NCBI GenBank assembly: GCA_016779505.1
Contig: JADHNM010000006.1
Location: 1-26,042 of the forward strand
Length of the DNA stretch: 26,042 nucleotides
Source: SAR86 cluster bacterium
GTDB taxonomy: Bacteria; Pseudomonadota; Gammaproteobacteria; Magnimaribacterales; D2472
Direction: 5' to 3'
In this document: positions 1 through 6,850 of the stretch, in pieces
How the letters are laid out: each line of letters starts with the position of its first letter
How positions within the stretch are numbered: position 1 is the stretch's first letter
Notes under the pieces: generated by a model
The model's database searches: none
What the model saw: only the letters and a program-made list of their open reading frames with translations
What the model was told of the DNA's origin: nothing
Made by a program: the position numbers and the translations under genes

Positions 1-186
1 GGAGCTTCTTCTTCAACCGGAGCTTCTTCTTCTGCTACTGGAGCTTCTTCTTCAGCCGGAGCTTCTTCTTCTGCTACTGGAGCTTCGTCTTCTGCTACTG
101 GAGCTTCTTCTGCTGGAGCTTCTTCTTCAACCGGAGCTTCTTCTTCAGCCGGAGCTTCTTCTTCAGCTGAAGCTTCTTCTTCTGCA
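1..186 (-). repeat. In-frame tandem repeats encoding EEEAP(V/A) units in rpsP
   Basis: On the + strand the tract is a run of GGAGCTTCTTCTTC-type units of 15-21 nt, the complement of codons for (E)EEAPA, EEEAPV and EEAPVA. A larger period is also present: bases 1-39 and 40-78 are identical except at one position (15/54). Every variation in unit length is a multiple of three, so the frame of bS16 is kept throughout. The array extends beyond the left edge. Confidence 0.9.
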
Positions 187-539
187 GCTTCTTTTGCTTG
201 AGCCTCTAACTCTGCAATTTTTTTAGCTTTTATAGCGTCTTTCTTTAGATTCCTTTTTTCTTTCTTAGCATCAAGCTTAGATTGAAGATCATCTGGTGAT
301 AATCTTGCATCTTTTGCTAATTCTTTGACCTTATCTGAAAGTTGAGCACCCTGAGAAATCCAATGATCTAATCTCTCAACATTAAATCTCATTCTTTCTT
401 CAGATCCTTTTGCAGATGGATTAAAAAAACCTAAGCGCTCAATGAAGGCACCATCTCTAGGTTTTCTGGAGTCAGCAACCGTTATAAAGTAATAAGGGTT
501 CTTTTTGGCTCCGCTTTTTGCAAGTCTAACTACTACCAT
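1..539 (-). CDS. rpsP: 30S ribosomal protein bS16 with long acidic repeat tail (partial, 3' end outside window)
   Basis: This encodes the small-subunit ribosomal protein bS16, which binds 16S rRNA during 30S assembly. Translation from the ATG at 539 gives MVVVRLAKSGAKKNPYY, then FITVADSRKPRDGAFIERLGF, the classic bS16 N-terminus, and about 80 residues match the usual family length. The frame then continues: a lysine/alanine-rich linker (about residues 85-117), followed from about residue 118 by repeats of the type EEEAPV/EEEAPA that are still open at the window edge (179 codons visible). The whole protein is therefore more than twice normal length. It was missed as a listed reading frame because its stop lies outside the window. 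In E. coli rimM, trmD and rplS follow rpsP; whether they do here cannot be seen. No clear Shine-Dalgarno sequence precedes the ATG. Identity is secure; the role of the tail is unknown. Confidence 0.95.
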   Translation of the reverse strand, partial: MVVVRLAKSGAKKNPYYFITVADSRKPRDGAFIERLGFFNPSAKGSEERMRFNVERLDHWISQGAQLSDKVKELAKDARLSPDDLQSKLDAKKEKRNLKKDAIKAKKIAELEAQAKEAAEEEASAEEEAPAEEEAPVEEEAPAEEAPVAEDEAPVAEEEAPAEEEAPVAEEEAPVEEEA

Positions 540-559
540 ATTAAAAAATTATTTTTGTA

Positions 560-588
560 TTTATAAAAAGGTGTGTATTTTAGGTTAA
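560..588 (-). promoter_or_regulatory. Possible sigma70-type promoter for rpsP
   Basis: Reading the minus strand, TTAACC (583-588) and TATAAA (560-565) are separated by 17 bases, with the rpsP ATG 20 bases past the -10 box. The fit is moderate (4/6 and 5/6), and in an AT-rich genome such matches arise by chance. Confidence 0.35.
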
Positions 589-590
589 CC

Positions 591-618
591 TTGAAGAATT
601 TGATAGTGTTAATATATA
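591..618 (+). promoter_or_regulatory. Possible sigma70-type promoter for the ypjD-corB pair
   Basis: TTGAAG (591-596) and TATATA (613-618) are 16 bases apart, ending 24 bases before the GTG at 643. It lies in the only gap between the divergent rpsP and YpjD-like genes, so a promoter is expected here, but this exact pair is a weak call. Confidence 0.35.
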
Positions 619-642
619 AAGATTACAAAAAAAAATAAGATT

Positions 643-1206
643 GTGTCATTTCCAATAACAACATTTATTGCTCTTCTAGCCTATTTCATTTCTAGAGGTG
701 CATTAACCTCTTCAAAACAAATATACATAGGTCTATTTTCAGCTTTAATTATTATTACAAGCTTCATGATTTCATCTAAGGGCTTATCTATATTGGCTTT
801 ACATGTCTCAGTTACAAGTTTTAGTATAGTAATATTGATGGTTACTTTTTTTGAAACAACTCTCCTCGAAAGGCATATTACAAAAATTAAAAAAGGCGAA
901 ATCGGTTCCAATACTAAATCTGTAGAAAGAGAATATAACGAAATTTTCGTTCTAATTGGATTTGGTCTTGTGGGTATAGTCTTATCACTTGTTTCTGGGC
1001 TTATGGTTCTTGGTGAACTAGATTTGGAATTAATATTTAAAATTGTATTTACTGCATTTGCTCTAATTATTTATATGCTTACGTTTTTAGGGGTAAAATA
1101 CGCCAATCTGAAAGTGCGCTATGCAGTAAGAGGAACTATTCTTTCTTTTGCTATGGTGCTTCTGGCATATTTTGGTAATTCAATTATTTTAATAAACTAC
1201 TTATAA
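643..1206 (+). CDS. Short YpjD/CcsA-like (cytochrome c assembly family) membrane protein
   Basis: A 187-residue protein with about five hydrophobic segments. The N-terminus (FIALLAYFISRG), the central LHVSVTSFSIVIL stretch and the end (LSFAMVLLAYFGNSII) resemble E. coli YpjD, the CcsA-like protein found beside CorB and recently linked to it. YpjD is about 260 residues, so roughly 70 residues (about two membrane helices) are missing between the N-terminus and the histidine segment. His54 matches the family's central histidine, but the C-terminal WGHYHEGW-type histidine motif is replaced by LGVKYANLKVRYA, so heme binding is doubtful. The start is GTG; an in-frame TAA at 610-612 prevents much upstream extension. 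It is followed after 7 bases by corB, supporting a joint function. Family assignment rests on local similarity and gene order. Confidence 0.6.
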   Translation: MSFPITTFIALLAYFISRGALTSSKQIYIGLFSALIIITSFMISSKGLSILALHVSVTSFSIVILMVTFFETTLLERHITKIKKGEIGSNTKSVEREYNEIFVLIGFGLVGIVLSLVSGLMVLGELDLELIFKIVFTAFALIIYMLTFLGVKYANLKVRYAVRGTILSFAMVLLAYFGNSIILINYL

Positions 1207-1213
1207 CTTCTTC

Positions 1214-2467
1214 TTGACCACTAACTCTATCTCTTTTTTGTTCTTAGCACTATTTGTGCTGCTTATTTTTTCAGCCTTCTCATCAGGATCTGAAACAGGC
1301 ATGATGGCATCCAATAAAGTTAAATTAAGGAATCTTGGCAAAGGCTCTAAGGGTTCTATGAGAGCCCTTAAATTGCTTCAAAGGCCTGATGTGTTGCTTG
1401 CATCAATTTTGATAGGTAATAACTTTGCTAATATTGCAGCTTCTGCAATTGTCACAATAATAATGATTGATTATTTTGATGGCAATGTGTTGCTTGGATC
1501 AATCATTTTGACACTTGTTATCTTAATTTTTTCTGAAATCACTCCAAAGACCATAGCAAGTGTGTATCCAGAAAATTTTGCAACCAAATCTTCATGGGTT
1601 CTTACCATATTAGTAATTATCTTTAGGCCCCTGGTTTGGTTAACAAATATCTTAAGCTCAAGAATACTTAAAGTATTTAATGTTGACCCAATGCAATCGG
1701 CTAGTAATGATAATTTAAACTCAGATGAATTAAGAACATTGCTAGAAGAACATGGTGATTTGATCCCCAATCAATCCAGAGAGATGCTGTCATCAATCTT
1801 AGGCATGGAAGAATTAACTGTTGAAGATATTATGACGCCTCATGCTGAAATTATTGGTATAGATATAACTGAAAGTATTGAGGCTGCGCAAAAAATTATT
1901 GGCTCGTCTTATTATAGTAGATTGCCAGTTTTTAAAGGGTCTATTGATCAAGTAATGGGTATGCTGCATCTTAAAGATTCACATCAATTTATAGAAAACC
2001 TTGAAGCTGGGAAGGATGTAAAAAGCATACTATTTGATACAACATTTATATCTCAATCGACGACTATTACGACACAGCTAAGTCAATTTCAAAAACAAGA
2101 TAATAATCTTTCATTGGTAGTTGATGAATATGGTGAAATACAGGGACTCTTAACCATGGAAGATATTTTTACAGAGATAGTTGGAAAATTTGGTGCTGCT
2201 AAAGCAGATTTAGAGAAAGAATTCCTTAGAAAAAAAGATGGTTCAGTTATTGCGGATGGTAACTCAAAGATTAGAGAATTAAATAATTTTATGAATTGGG
2301 ACATTGATGAAGATGGTTCAAAAACTATTAATGGGGTCATCACTGATTACCTTGATCAAATTCCACAAGAAAATGTCTGTATAGAAATTGATGGCTACAG
2401 AATAGAGATTTTAAATATCGATGAGAACTCTATTGAAAAAGTGAAAATTAAAAAAAAGGAGAGCTAA
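1214..2467 (+). CDS. corB: CorB/YfjD (HlyC/CorC family) CNNM-CBS membrane protein
   Basis: A predicted inner-membrane protein of the CNNM/DUF21 family, implicated in Mg2+ (and related cation) export. An N-terminal membrane region (about residues 1-190) carries the family motif SGSETGMM (24-31) and ILIGNNFANI. A CBS-domain pair follows (about 195-335), with VEDIMTPHAEIIGIDI at its start and DEYGEIQGLLTMEDI near its end. The C-terminal CorC_HlyC domain (about 340-415) begins near DGSVIADGNSKIREL. At 417 residues it is close to E. coli YfjD (CorB). The start is TTG at 1214; an in-frame TAA at 1193 rules out any earlier start, and the next Met is inside the SETGMM motif. No Shine-Dalgarno sequence is visible, so translational coupling to the YpjD-like gene 7 bases upstream is likely. 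Confidence 0.9.
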   Translation: MTTNSISFLFLALFVLLIFSAFSSGSETGMMASNKVKLRNLGKGSKGSMRALKLLQRPDVLLASILIGNNFANIAASAIVTIIMIDYFDGNVLLGSIILTLVILIFSEITPKTIASVYPENFATKSSWVLTILVIIFRPLVWLTNILSSRILKVFNVDPMQSASNDNLNSDELRTLLEEHGDLIPNQSREMLSSILGMEELTVEDIMTPHAEIIGIDITESIEAAQKIIGSSYYSRLPVFKGSIDQVMGMLHLKDSHQFIENLEAGKDVKSILFDTTFISQSTTITTQLSQFQKQDNNLSLVVDEYGEIQGLLTMEDIFTEIVGKFGAAKADLEKEFLRKKDGSVIADGNSKIRELNNFMNWDIDEDGSKTINGVITDYLDQIPQENVCIEIDGYRIEILNIDENSIEKVKIKKKES

Positions 2468-2477
2468 GCTCTCCTTT
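2455..2477. terminator. Bidirectional hairpin terminator between corB and the PuuD-like gene
   Basis: AAAGGAGAG (2455-2463) pairs with CTCTCCTTT (2469-2477) around a 5-base loop. On the minus strand the stem runs into T8, a good intrinsic terminator for the PuuD-like gene. On the plus strand it is followed by TTTAAT and then A-rich sequence, a weaker signal. The stem contains the corB stop codon. Confidence 0.75.
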
Positions 2478-2496
2478 AATAAAAAATTTTTAAAGA

Positions 2497-3126
2497 TTAT
2501 AAATAATGAACCAATAGTCCAAATATTACTGTTAGAGCAACCCCTGAATGGATAACTGCTTTTACAGAAGCAATCATTGTATTCATTTTGCCAAACAATG
2601 CATTTGCTTCAATTAGCAAAATAATTGCTAAACCAATCCAGAGGCTATTCATGCTAGATTCAGCAATCATCGGCAAACTCCCACCATGAGCAGAATAAAC
2701 CATTAAATAAAGCATTGGCAATGAAAACAAAGTGTTTGTTCTAGATGCTAACCCAGCCTTTGCACCAGCATCTGCCGCATCTGGAGCTCCTGCAATTACC
2801 TTCTTTTGATTAGGCCAAATAACAAACCAAACATTGGCAGCCATTATAGTTCCCATTATTGCACCAAGAATAATACCAATATTGACAGTTATGCTTAACC
2901 AATATAAAAGATATAAACCAGTTAAGAATGTAAATGCTGCAGCCCATCGGAAATACCACAAGGCATTTGGGACTAATTTTTGAACTACATCAGACTTGGC
3001 GGAAGCTTCAGATTCTTTAAAGTATTCTGTTTGAACAAAATTAAAGTAATAAAGCAGGCCTATCCAAAGCACTCCAAAAAGAATGTGAGCAAATCTAATT
3101 AGCACGGTTCCAAGATACGCTTCCAT
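2497..3126 (-). CDS. PuuD-like (Urate_ox_N family) membrane protein, no cytochrome domain
   Basis: A 209-residue polytopic membrane protein with about six to seven hydrophobic segments. It resembles the membrane portion of the urate hydroxylase PuuD: an early RFAHILFGVLWIGLLYYFNF segment with His14, the central MAANVWFVIWPNQKK stretch, YSAHGG, and further histidines near the C-terminus (VIHSGV, LVHYL). Full-length PuuD has a C-terminal cytochrome c domain with CxxCH; none is present here. No purine genes are nearby, so urate oxidation should not be assumed; a heme- or quinone-linked membrane role is equally possible. I place the start at the ATG at 3126, because AGGAG lies 7 bases upstream; the TTG at 3132 would be only one base from that Shine-Dalgarno sequence. 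It stands alone between two terminators. Confidence 0.7.
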   Translation of the reverse strand: MEAYLGTVLIRFAHILFGVLWIGLLYYFNFVQTEYFKESEASAKSDVVQKLVPNALWYFRWAAAFTFLTGLYLLYWLSITVNIGIILGAIMGTIMAANVWFVIWPNQKKVIAGAPDAADAGAKAGLASRTNTLFSLPMLYLMVYSAHGGSLPMIAESSMNSLWIGLAIILLIEANALFGKMNTMIASVKAVIHSGVALTVIFGLLVHYL

Positions 3127-3175
3127 ATTCAAACTCCTAAAATTTAAATTGTGATCGAATAATTATATATCTTGC

Positions 3176-3208
3176 AAAAAAAAACGGGGAATAAACCCCG
3201 TTTTTTTT
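3176..3208 (-). terminator. groESL intrinsic terminator
   Basis: AAAAACGGGG and CCCCGTTTTT (stem around 3180-3205) flank a 6-base AATAAA loop, with A- and T-runs on both sides. It lies 19 bases past the groEL stop, so it ends groESL on the minus strand. The symmetry makes it capable of acting in both directions. Confidence 0.9.
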
Positions 3209-3226
3209 AATTGATAGATAGTTAGC

Positions 3227-4876
3227 TTACATCATACCTGGCATTCCACCCATACCACCCATGCCGCCCATATCAGGCATCGCAGGTGCTGCGGTGTCTT
3301 GAGGCTTGTCAGTAACCATGGCTTCAGTAGTAATCATCATTCCAGCAACTGAGCCAGCAGCTTGCAGCGCTGTTCTGGTAACTTTTGCAGGATCTAGAAT
3401 ACCCATTTCTATCATGTCACCATATTCACCATTTGCTGCATTGAATCCAAATGATCCCTCGCCCTCCATTACCTTGGCGATAATGACAGATGATTCTTCA
3501 CCAGCATTTGCTGCAATTTGTCTTAAAGGAGCTTCAAATGCTTTCCTGACAATATTAATGCCCACATTTTGATCATCATTATCACCTTTAAGCTTTGTAA
3601 GTGATTCCAGCGCTCTAACCAGTGCAACACCTCCACCAGGAACAATTCCTTCTTTTACAGCAGCTCTGGTTGAATGCAAGGCATCTTCAACTCTAGCTTT
3701 CTTTTCCTTCATTTCTATCTCAGAGCCAGCTCCAACTTTAATCACAGCTACTCCTCCAGCTAGTTTTGCAACACGTTCTTGCAATTTTTCTCTATCATAG
3801 TCAGAAGAAGTATCTTCTATCTGAGTTCTGATTTGATTTACTCTGGATACTATAGCTTTTTGATCGCCAGCACCATCAACGATAGTTGTATTATCTTTAT
3901 CTAATGTCACTCTTTTTGCGCTTCCTAGATCTTCAATGGTTGCACCTTCAAGGGACAGTCCAACTTCTTCAGAAATTACAGTGCCTCCAGTTAAAATAGC
4001 GATGTCTTCAAGCATTGCCTTTCTTCTGTCTCCAAAACCAGGAGCCTTACATGCTGCTGCTTTTACTGTTCCTCTGAGATTATTTACCACAAGCGTTGCA
4101 AGAGCTTCCCCTTCAATGTCTTCAGCAATAATTAATAGCGGTCTTCCAGCTTTGGCGACCGATTCTAGCAGAGGCAACATATCCCTGATATTTGAAATTT
4201 TCTTGTCATGCAAAAGTATGAAAGGATTCTCAAGCTCAGATGTCATATTGTCTTGGTTAGTAACAAAATATGGAGATAAGTAACCTCTATCAAATTGCAT
4301 ACCCTCAACCACATCAAGCTCGTTATCGATTCCATTGCCCTCCTCGACGGTGATGACCCCTTCTTTACCTACTTTTTCCATTGCTTCAGCAATAATCCCG
4401 CCAACGTCTACATCACCATTCGCAGAGATGGTCCCAACTTGTGCAATGGTCTTGTCATCAGAGCAAGGTACACTTAATTTTTCAACAAACTGGACCGCTG
4501 TTGCGATAGCTTTATCAATACCTCTCTTAAGATCCATAGGGTTCATTCCAGCCGCAACAGATTTGTGACCTTCGTTTACTATAGATTGGGCTAATACAGT
4601 TGCTGTTGTTGTTCCATCTCCTGCTTCATCTGAAGTTTGTGAAGAGACCTGTTTAACCATCTGGGCACCCATATTCTCAAATTTATCTTCCAGCTCAATT
4701 TCTTTTGCAACTGAAACACCATCCTTGGTAACTGTTGGCGCACCAAAGGACTTGTCCAAAACAACATTCCTTCCCTTAGGGCCTAAGGTAACTTTAACTG
4801 CATCTGCAAGTATATTTACGCCCTTAAGCATTTTAACTCTTGCGGAATCCCCAAATTTTACATCTTTAGCTGACAT
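3227..4876 (-). CDS. groEL: Chaperonin GroEL (60 kDa)
   Basis: This is the cytosolic chaperonin that forms the double-ring folding chamber with GroES and ATP. The 549-residue protein has the full domain order. The N-terminal equatorial part begins with AKDVKFGDSARVKMLKGVN, includes the nucleotide loop VTLGPKGRNVVL, and has the ATPase motif DGTTTATVLAQ. The apical domain contains GYLSPYF and the KAPGFGDRRK segment. The equatorial return carries VPGGGVAL, and the flexible C-terminal tail is rich in Gly-Gly-Met. Length and motifs are those of a standard group I chaperonin. AGGAG lies 9 bases before the ATG. The gap to groES is 32 bases, so the pair is one operon; the terminator follows immediately. 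Confidence 0.98.
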   Translation of the reverse strand: MSAKDVKFGDSARVKMLKGVNILADAVKVTLGPKGRNVVLDKSFGAPTVTKDGVSVAKEIELEDKFENMGAQMVKQVSSQTSDEAGDGTTTATVLAQSIVNEGHKSVAAGMNPMDLKRGIDKAIATAVQFVEKLSVPCSDDKTIAQVGTISANGDVDVGGIIAEAMEKVGKEGVITVEEGNGIDNELDVVEGMQFDRGYLSPYFVTNQDNMTSELENPFILLHDKKISNIRDMLPLLESVAKAGRPLLIIAEDIEGEALATLVVNNLRGTVKAAACKAPGFGDRRKAMLEDIAILTGGTVISEEVGLSLEGATIEDLGSAKRVTLDKDNTTIVDGAGDQKAIVSRVNQIRTQIEDTSSDYDREKLQERVAKLAGGVAVIKVGAGSEIEMKEKKARVEDALHSTRAAVKEGIVPGGGVALVRALESLTKLKGDNDDQNVGINIVRKAFEAPLRQIAANAGEESSVIIAKVMEGEGSFGFNAANGEYGDMIEMGILDPAKVTRTALQAAGSVAGMMITTEAMVTDKPQDTAAPAMPDMGGMGGMGGMPGMM

Positions 4877-4908
4877 ATCTTTATTCTCCTAATTATTGAT
4901 TAAATTGT

Positions 4909-5196
4909 TTAACTGAAAATACCGTAAATATCACTCTCACTGAGCATTAGATATTCATCACCATCTATTTTTACTTCGTTGCCGCCGTACTGACCAAATA
5001 TTACCAAGTCACCGACTTTCACACCCATTGGAGCAATTTCTCCATTGTCCTGTCTTTTTCCAGGTCCTACAGCAACCACTTCGCCCTGAGAAGGTTTTTC
5101 CGCAGCTGAGCCAGGCAAAACAATACCGCCAGGTGTAGTTTGTTCTTCGTCTGTTCTTTTAACTAAAACTTTATCGTGTAAAGGTTTCAATTTCAT
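4909..5196 (-). CDS. groES: Co-chaperonin GroES (10 kDa)
   Basis: This is the seven-fold lid of the GroEL chamber. The 95-residue protein starts MKLKPLHDKVLVKR and contains the mobile-loop region EEQTTPGGIVLPGSA, then GEVVAVGPGKR and the C-terminal strand LMLSESDIYGIF. The open frame extends nine codons further upstream to 5223, but the true start is the ATG at 5196: it has AGGAG 7 bases upstream and matches the conserved family N-terminus. It is the promoter-proximal gene of the groESL operon. Confidence 0.97.
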   Translation of the reverse strand: MKLKPLHDKVLVKRTDEEQTTPGGIVLPGSAAEKPSQGEVVAVGPGKRQDNGEIAPMGVKVGDLVIFGQYGGNEVKIDGDEYLMLSESDIYGIFS

Positions 5197-5248
5197 TGCA
5201 AATCTCCTGATTAAAAATAACAATAATCCTTATAATTAAAGGCTATCG

Positions 5249-5279
5249 ATTATATGAGGCTTAAAAATATTAATTCAAT
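5249..5279 (-). promoter_or_regulatory. Overlapping sigma32-like and sigma70-like promoter of groESL
   Basis: On the minus strand, ATTGAA (5274-5279) and CCTCATATA (5251-5259) are 14 bases apart, close to the RpoH heat-shock consensus CTTGAAA / CCCCATNTA. TTGAAT (5273-5278) and a perfect TATAAT (5249-5254) with an 18-base spacer overlay it as a housekeeping promoter. The leader to groES would be about 45 bases. The -35 elements overlap the stop codon of the preceding VanZ-like gene. No CIRCE inverted repeat (HrcA operator) was seen. Confidence 0.6.
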
Positions 5280-5625
5280 ACTTTGGATATAAATCTTTAA
5301 AGAATTTTATAAAGAAGCTTCCTGCTAAAACCCCAAGTAAATCAGCAAAAATATCTAAAAATTCAAAAGACCGATAAGGTATATATATCTGTACTATCTC
5401 AATCAAAATTCCGTAGGCAAGGACTATAACATAAAGCAAGAATTCCTTCGAAAAAATTCTACTCAACCAAGTGACAATTGTTAGATATAAAAAGCAAAAA
5501 AAGTGGAGTAACTTATCGCTTAGATTGGCAGACGATTCAACTGAAATATCTTGAATGGAAAGAACTGATATTAATAGTATAGAAATGACTAAAATAATTT
5601 TAAAACTATGTTGAATTAGCTGCAT
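5275..5625 (-). CDS. VanZ-like family membrane protein
   Basis: A 116-residue protein with four hydrophobic segments. Typical VanZ-like features are SDKLLHFFCFLYLT after the first helix, and a IEIVQIYIPYRSFEFLDIFADLLGVLAG-type stretch (about residues 76-103) containing the conserved E-Q-x-x-P and D-x-x-A-N/D-x-x-G pattern. VanZ was named for teicoplanin resistance, but most proteobacterial members are small membrane proteins of unknown role. It overlaps the ampG-like gene by 20 bases and is the last gene of the ampD-ampG set, which suggests a cell-envelope role. The distal end also supplies the -35 region of the groESL promoter. Confidence 0.8.
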   Translation of the reverse strand: MQLIQHSFKIILVISILLISVLSIQDISVESSANLSDKLLHFFCFLYLTIVTWLSRIFSKEFLLYVIVLAYGILIEIVQIYIPYRSFEFLDIFADLLGVLAGSFFIKFFKDLYPKY

Positions 5626-6850
5626 AGTTTTTTTTATAAATAAGAATTAATAACAGCGCAGGAATAGACATAGCTGAAGTGGTATAAAAAAAGTAGGTCC
5701 AACCCATCTGAAGCGAAGAGGTTGAAATATAATAATCAGCCAAAACCCCGGAAAAACCACTAAAAAATTTTCCTGGCAGCATCATGAATGATGTCAACAT
5801 AGCATATTGAACAGCAGTAAATTTTTTTGAAACCAAACTGGTAAGAAAAGCAATATTAACCGTTCCCACGAGCCCTGCTGCAAAACTATCTAAGCCAACG
5901 ATCAAAGATAATAGGGATATATTCGATTCAGAACTTGCAGCATAGGCAAAAAATAAATTAGTAATTAGAACGCAAAGACCACCAAACAATAAAGCATTAA
6001 ACAAAGTAATTCTTTTAATTAATAACCCTCCTACAAAAAATCCAATAACTGCGCCAACAAGAGCAATGGTTTTTACAAGCGCTCCGATTTCTGTCTTTGA
6101 AAAACCCAAATCTAGATAAAAAGGCATTGCCATAGGTCCCATTACGATATCAGTTAACCTATATGTTGAGATTATTAGAAGTAATAATGCTGCAGCCCAT
6201 AAACCAAAGCGATTAAAGAAATCTTTAAAAGCACCAACCAGAGCTTCATCAAATCTTAAAATAGCAATTTCATGATTGGTAGGCTCATAACATATCAAAG
6301 CTCCAGCTGATCCTATTAGCATAAGGAAACCCATAAATTGATATACATAAGCCCAGTTGTATAAATCAGCAAAAATTAATGCCATAGATGTAGCAACAAG
6401 AATGGCAACTCTATAGCCCAATTGATAACTTGCAGCTAAATCACCTTGCTCCTTTGCATCCCCTATCTCAATTCTCAAAGCATCCACAGCAACATCTTGT
6501 ATTGAGCCAAAAAAGGCAGCAAAAAAAGCAAACAATGCTAGCAATTGAATATTTTGAAGAGGGTTAATTAAGCTCATTCCTATCAACGATAAAAAAATTA
6601 TTAATTGGGAAAAAAGAATCCAGCCCCTTCTTTTTCCAAAAGTCACAAACCCTGGTATTGAATATCTATCTACAAATGGTGCCCATAAAAATTTTAGAGA
6701 GTAAGTCAGAACCAACCAAGCGAAAAAACCAATTTCAGTCAAAGAGATACCAACATCTCTCAGCCAGGCTGTGAGGGTTGAAAAAACAAGCATATAAGGT
6801 AGGCCAGAAGCAAAGCCTAGCAACAAAATAGCTAATAACTTTCTACTCAT
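5606..6850 (-). CDS. ampG: AmpG-like MFS muropeptide permease
   Basis: A 414-residue major-facilitator protein with about 12 membrane helices, predicted to import GlcNAc-anhydroMurNAc peptides from the periplasm for cell-wall recycling. AmpG-type features are the N-terminal LLLGFASGLPYMLVFSTLTAWLRD pattern (about residues 9-32), the loop KFLWAPFVDRY, GKRRGWI, FGSIQDVAVDALRIE and a central YRLTDIVMGPMAMPFY segment. Length is near the 12-helix AmpG forms (E. coli AmpG is 491 residues). It overlaps ampD by 4 bases (ATGA), which couples importer and cytosolic amidase; this neighbourhood strongly supports the substrate assignment over other MFS permeases. Confidence 0.88.
   Translation of the reverse strand: MSRKLLAILLLGFASGLPYMLVFSTLTAWLRDVGISLTEIGFFAWLVLTYSLKFLWAPFVDRYSIPGFVTFGKRRGWILFSQLIIFLSLIGMSLINPLQNIQLLALFAFFAAFFGSIQDVAVDALRIEIGDAKEQGDLAASYQLGYRVAILVATSMALIFADLYNWAYVYQFMGFLMLIGSAGALICYEPTNHEIAILRFDEALVGAFKDFFNRFGLWAAALLLLIISTYRLTDIVMGPMAMPFYLDLGFSKTEIGALVKTIALVGAVIGFFVGGLLIKRITLFNALLFGGLCVLITNLFFAYAASSESNISLLSLIVGLDSFAAGLVGTVNIAFLTSLVSKKFTAVQYAMLTSFMMLPGKFFSGFSGVLADYYISTSSLQMGWTYFFYTTSAMSIPALLLILIYKKNYAANST

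Noticed and set aside
1..190. The short regular repeats could be taken for a CRISPR array or intergenic satellite.
   Set aside because: There are no unique spacers; all units are multiples of three and read as one open frame continuous with bS16.
3127..3132. TTG start for the PuuD-like protein two codons earlier.
   Set aside because: The AGGAG Shine-Dalgarno sequence would be only one base from that TTG, while it is 7 bases from the ATG at 3126.
3306..4568. Several open frames on the + strand across groEL.
   Set aside because: They are antisense shadows of groEL with no family resemblance or start signals.
5197..5223. N-terminal extension of GroES from the ATG at 5223.
   Set aside because: The ATG at 5196 has AGGAG at good spacing and gives the conserved GroES N-terminus.
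5229..5243. Imperfect palindrome between the groESL promoter and groES, considered as a CIRCE/HrcA operator.
   Set aside because: It does not match the TTAGCACTC-N9-GAGTGCTAA consensus and is mostly A/T.
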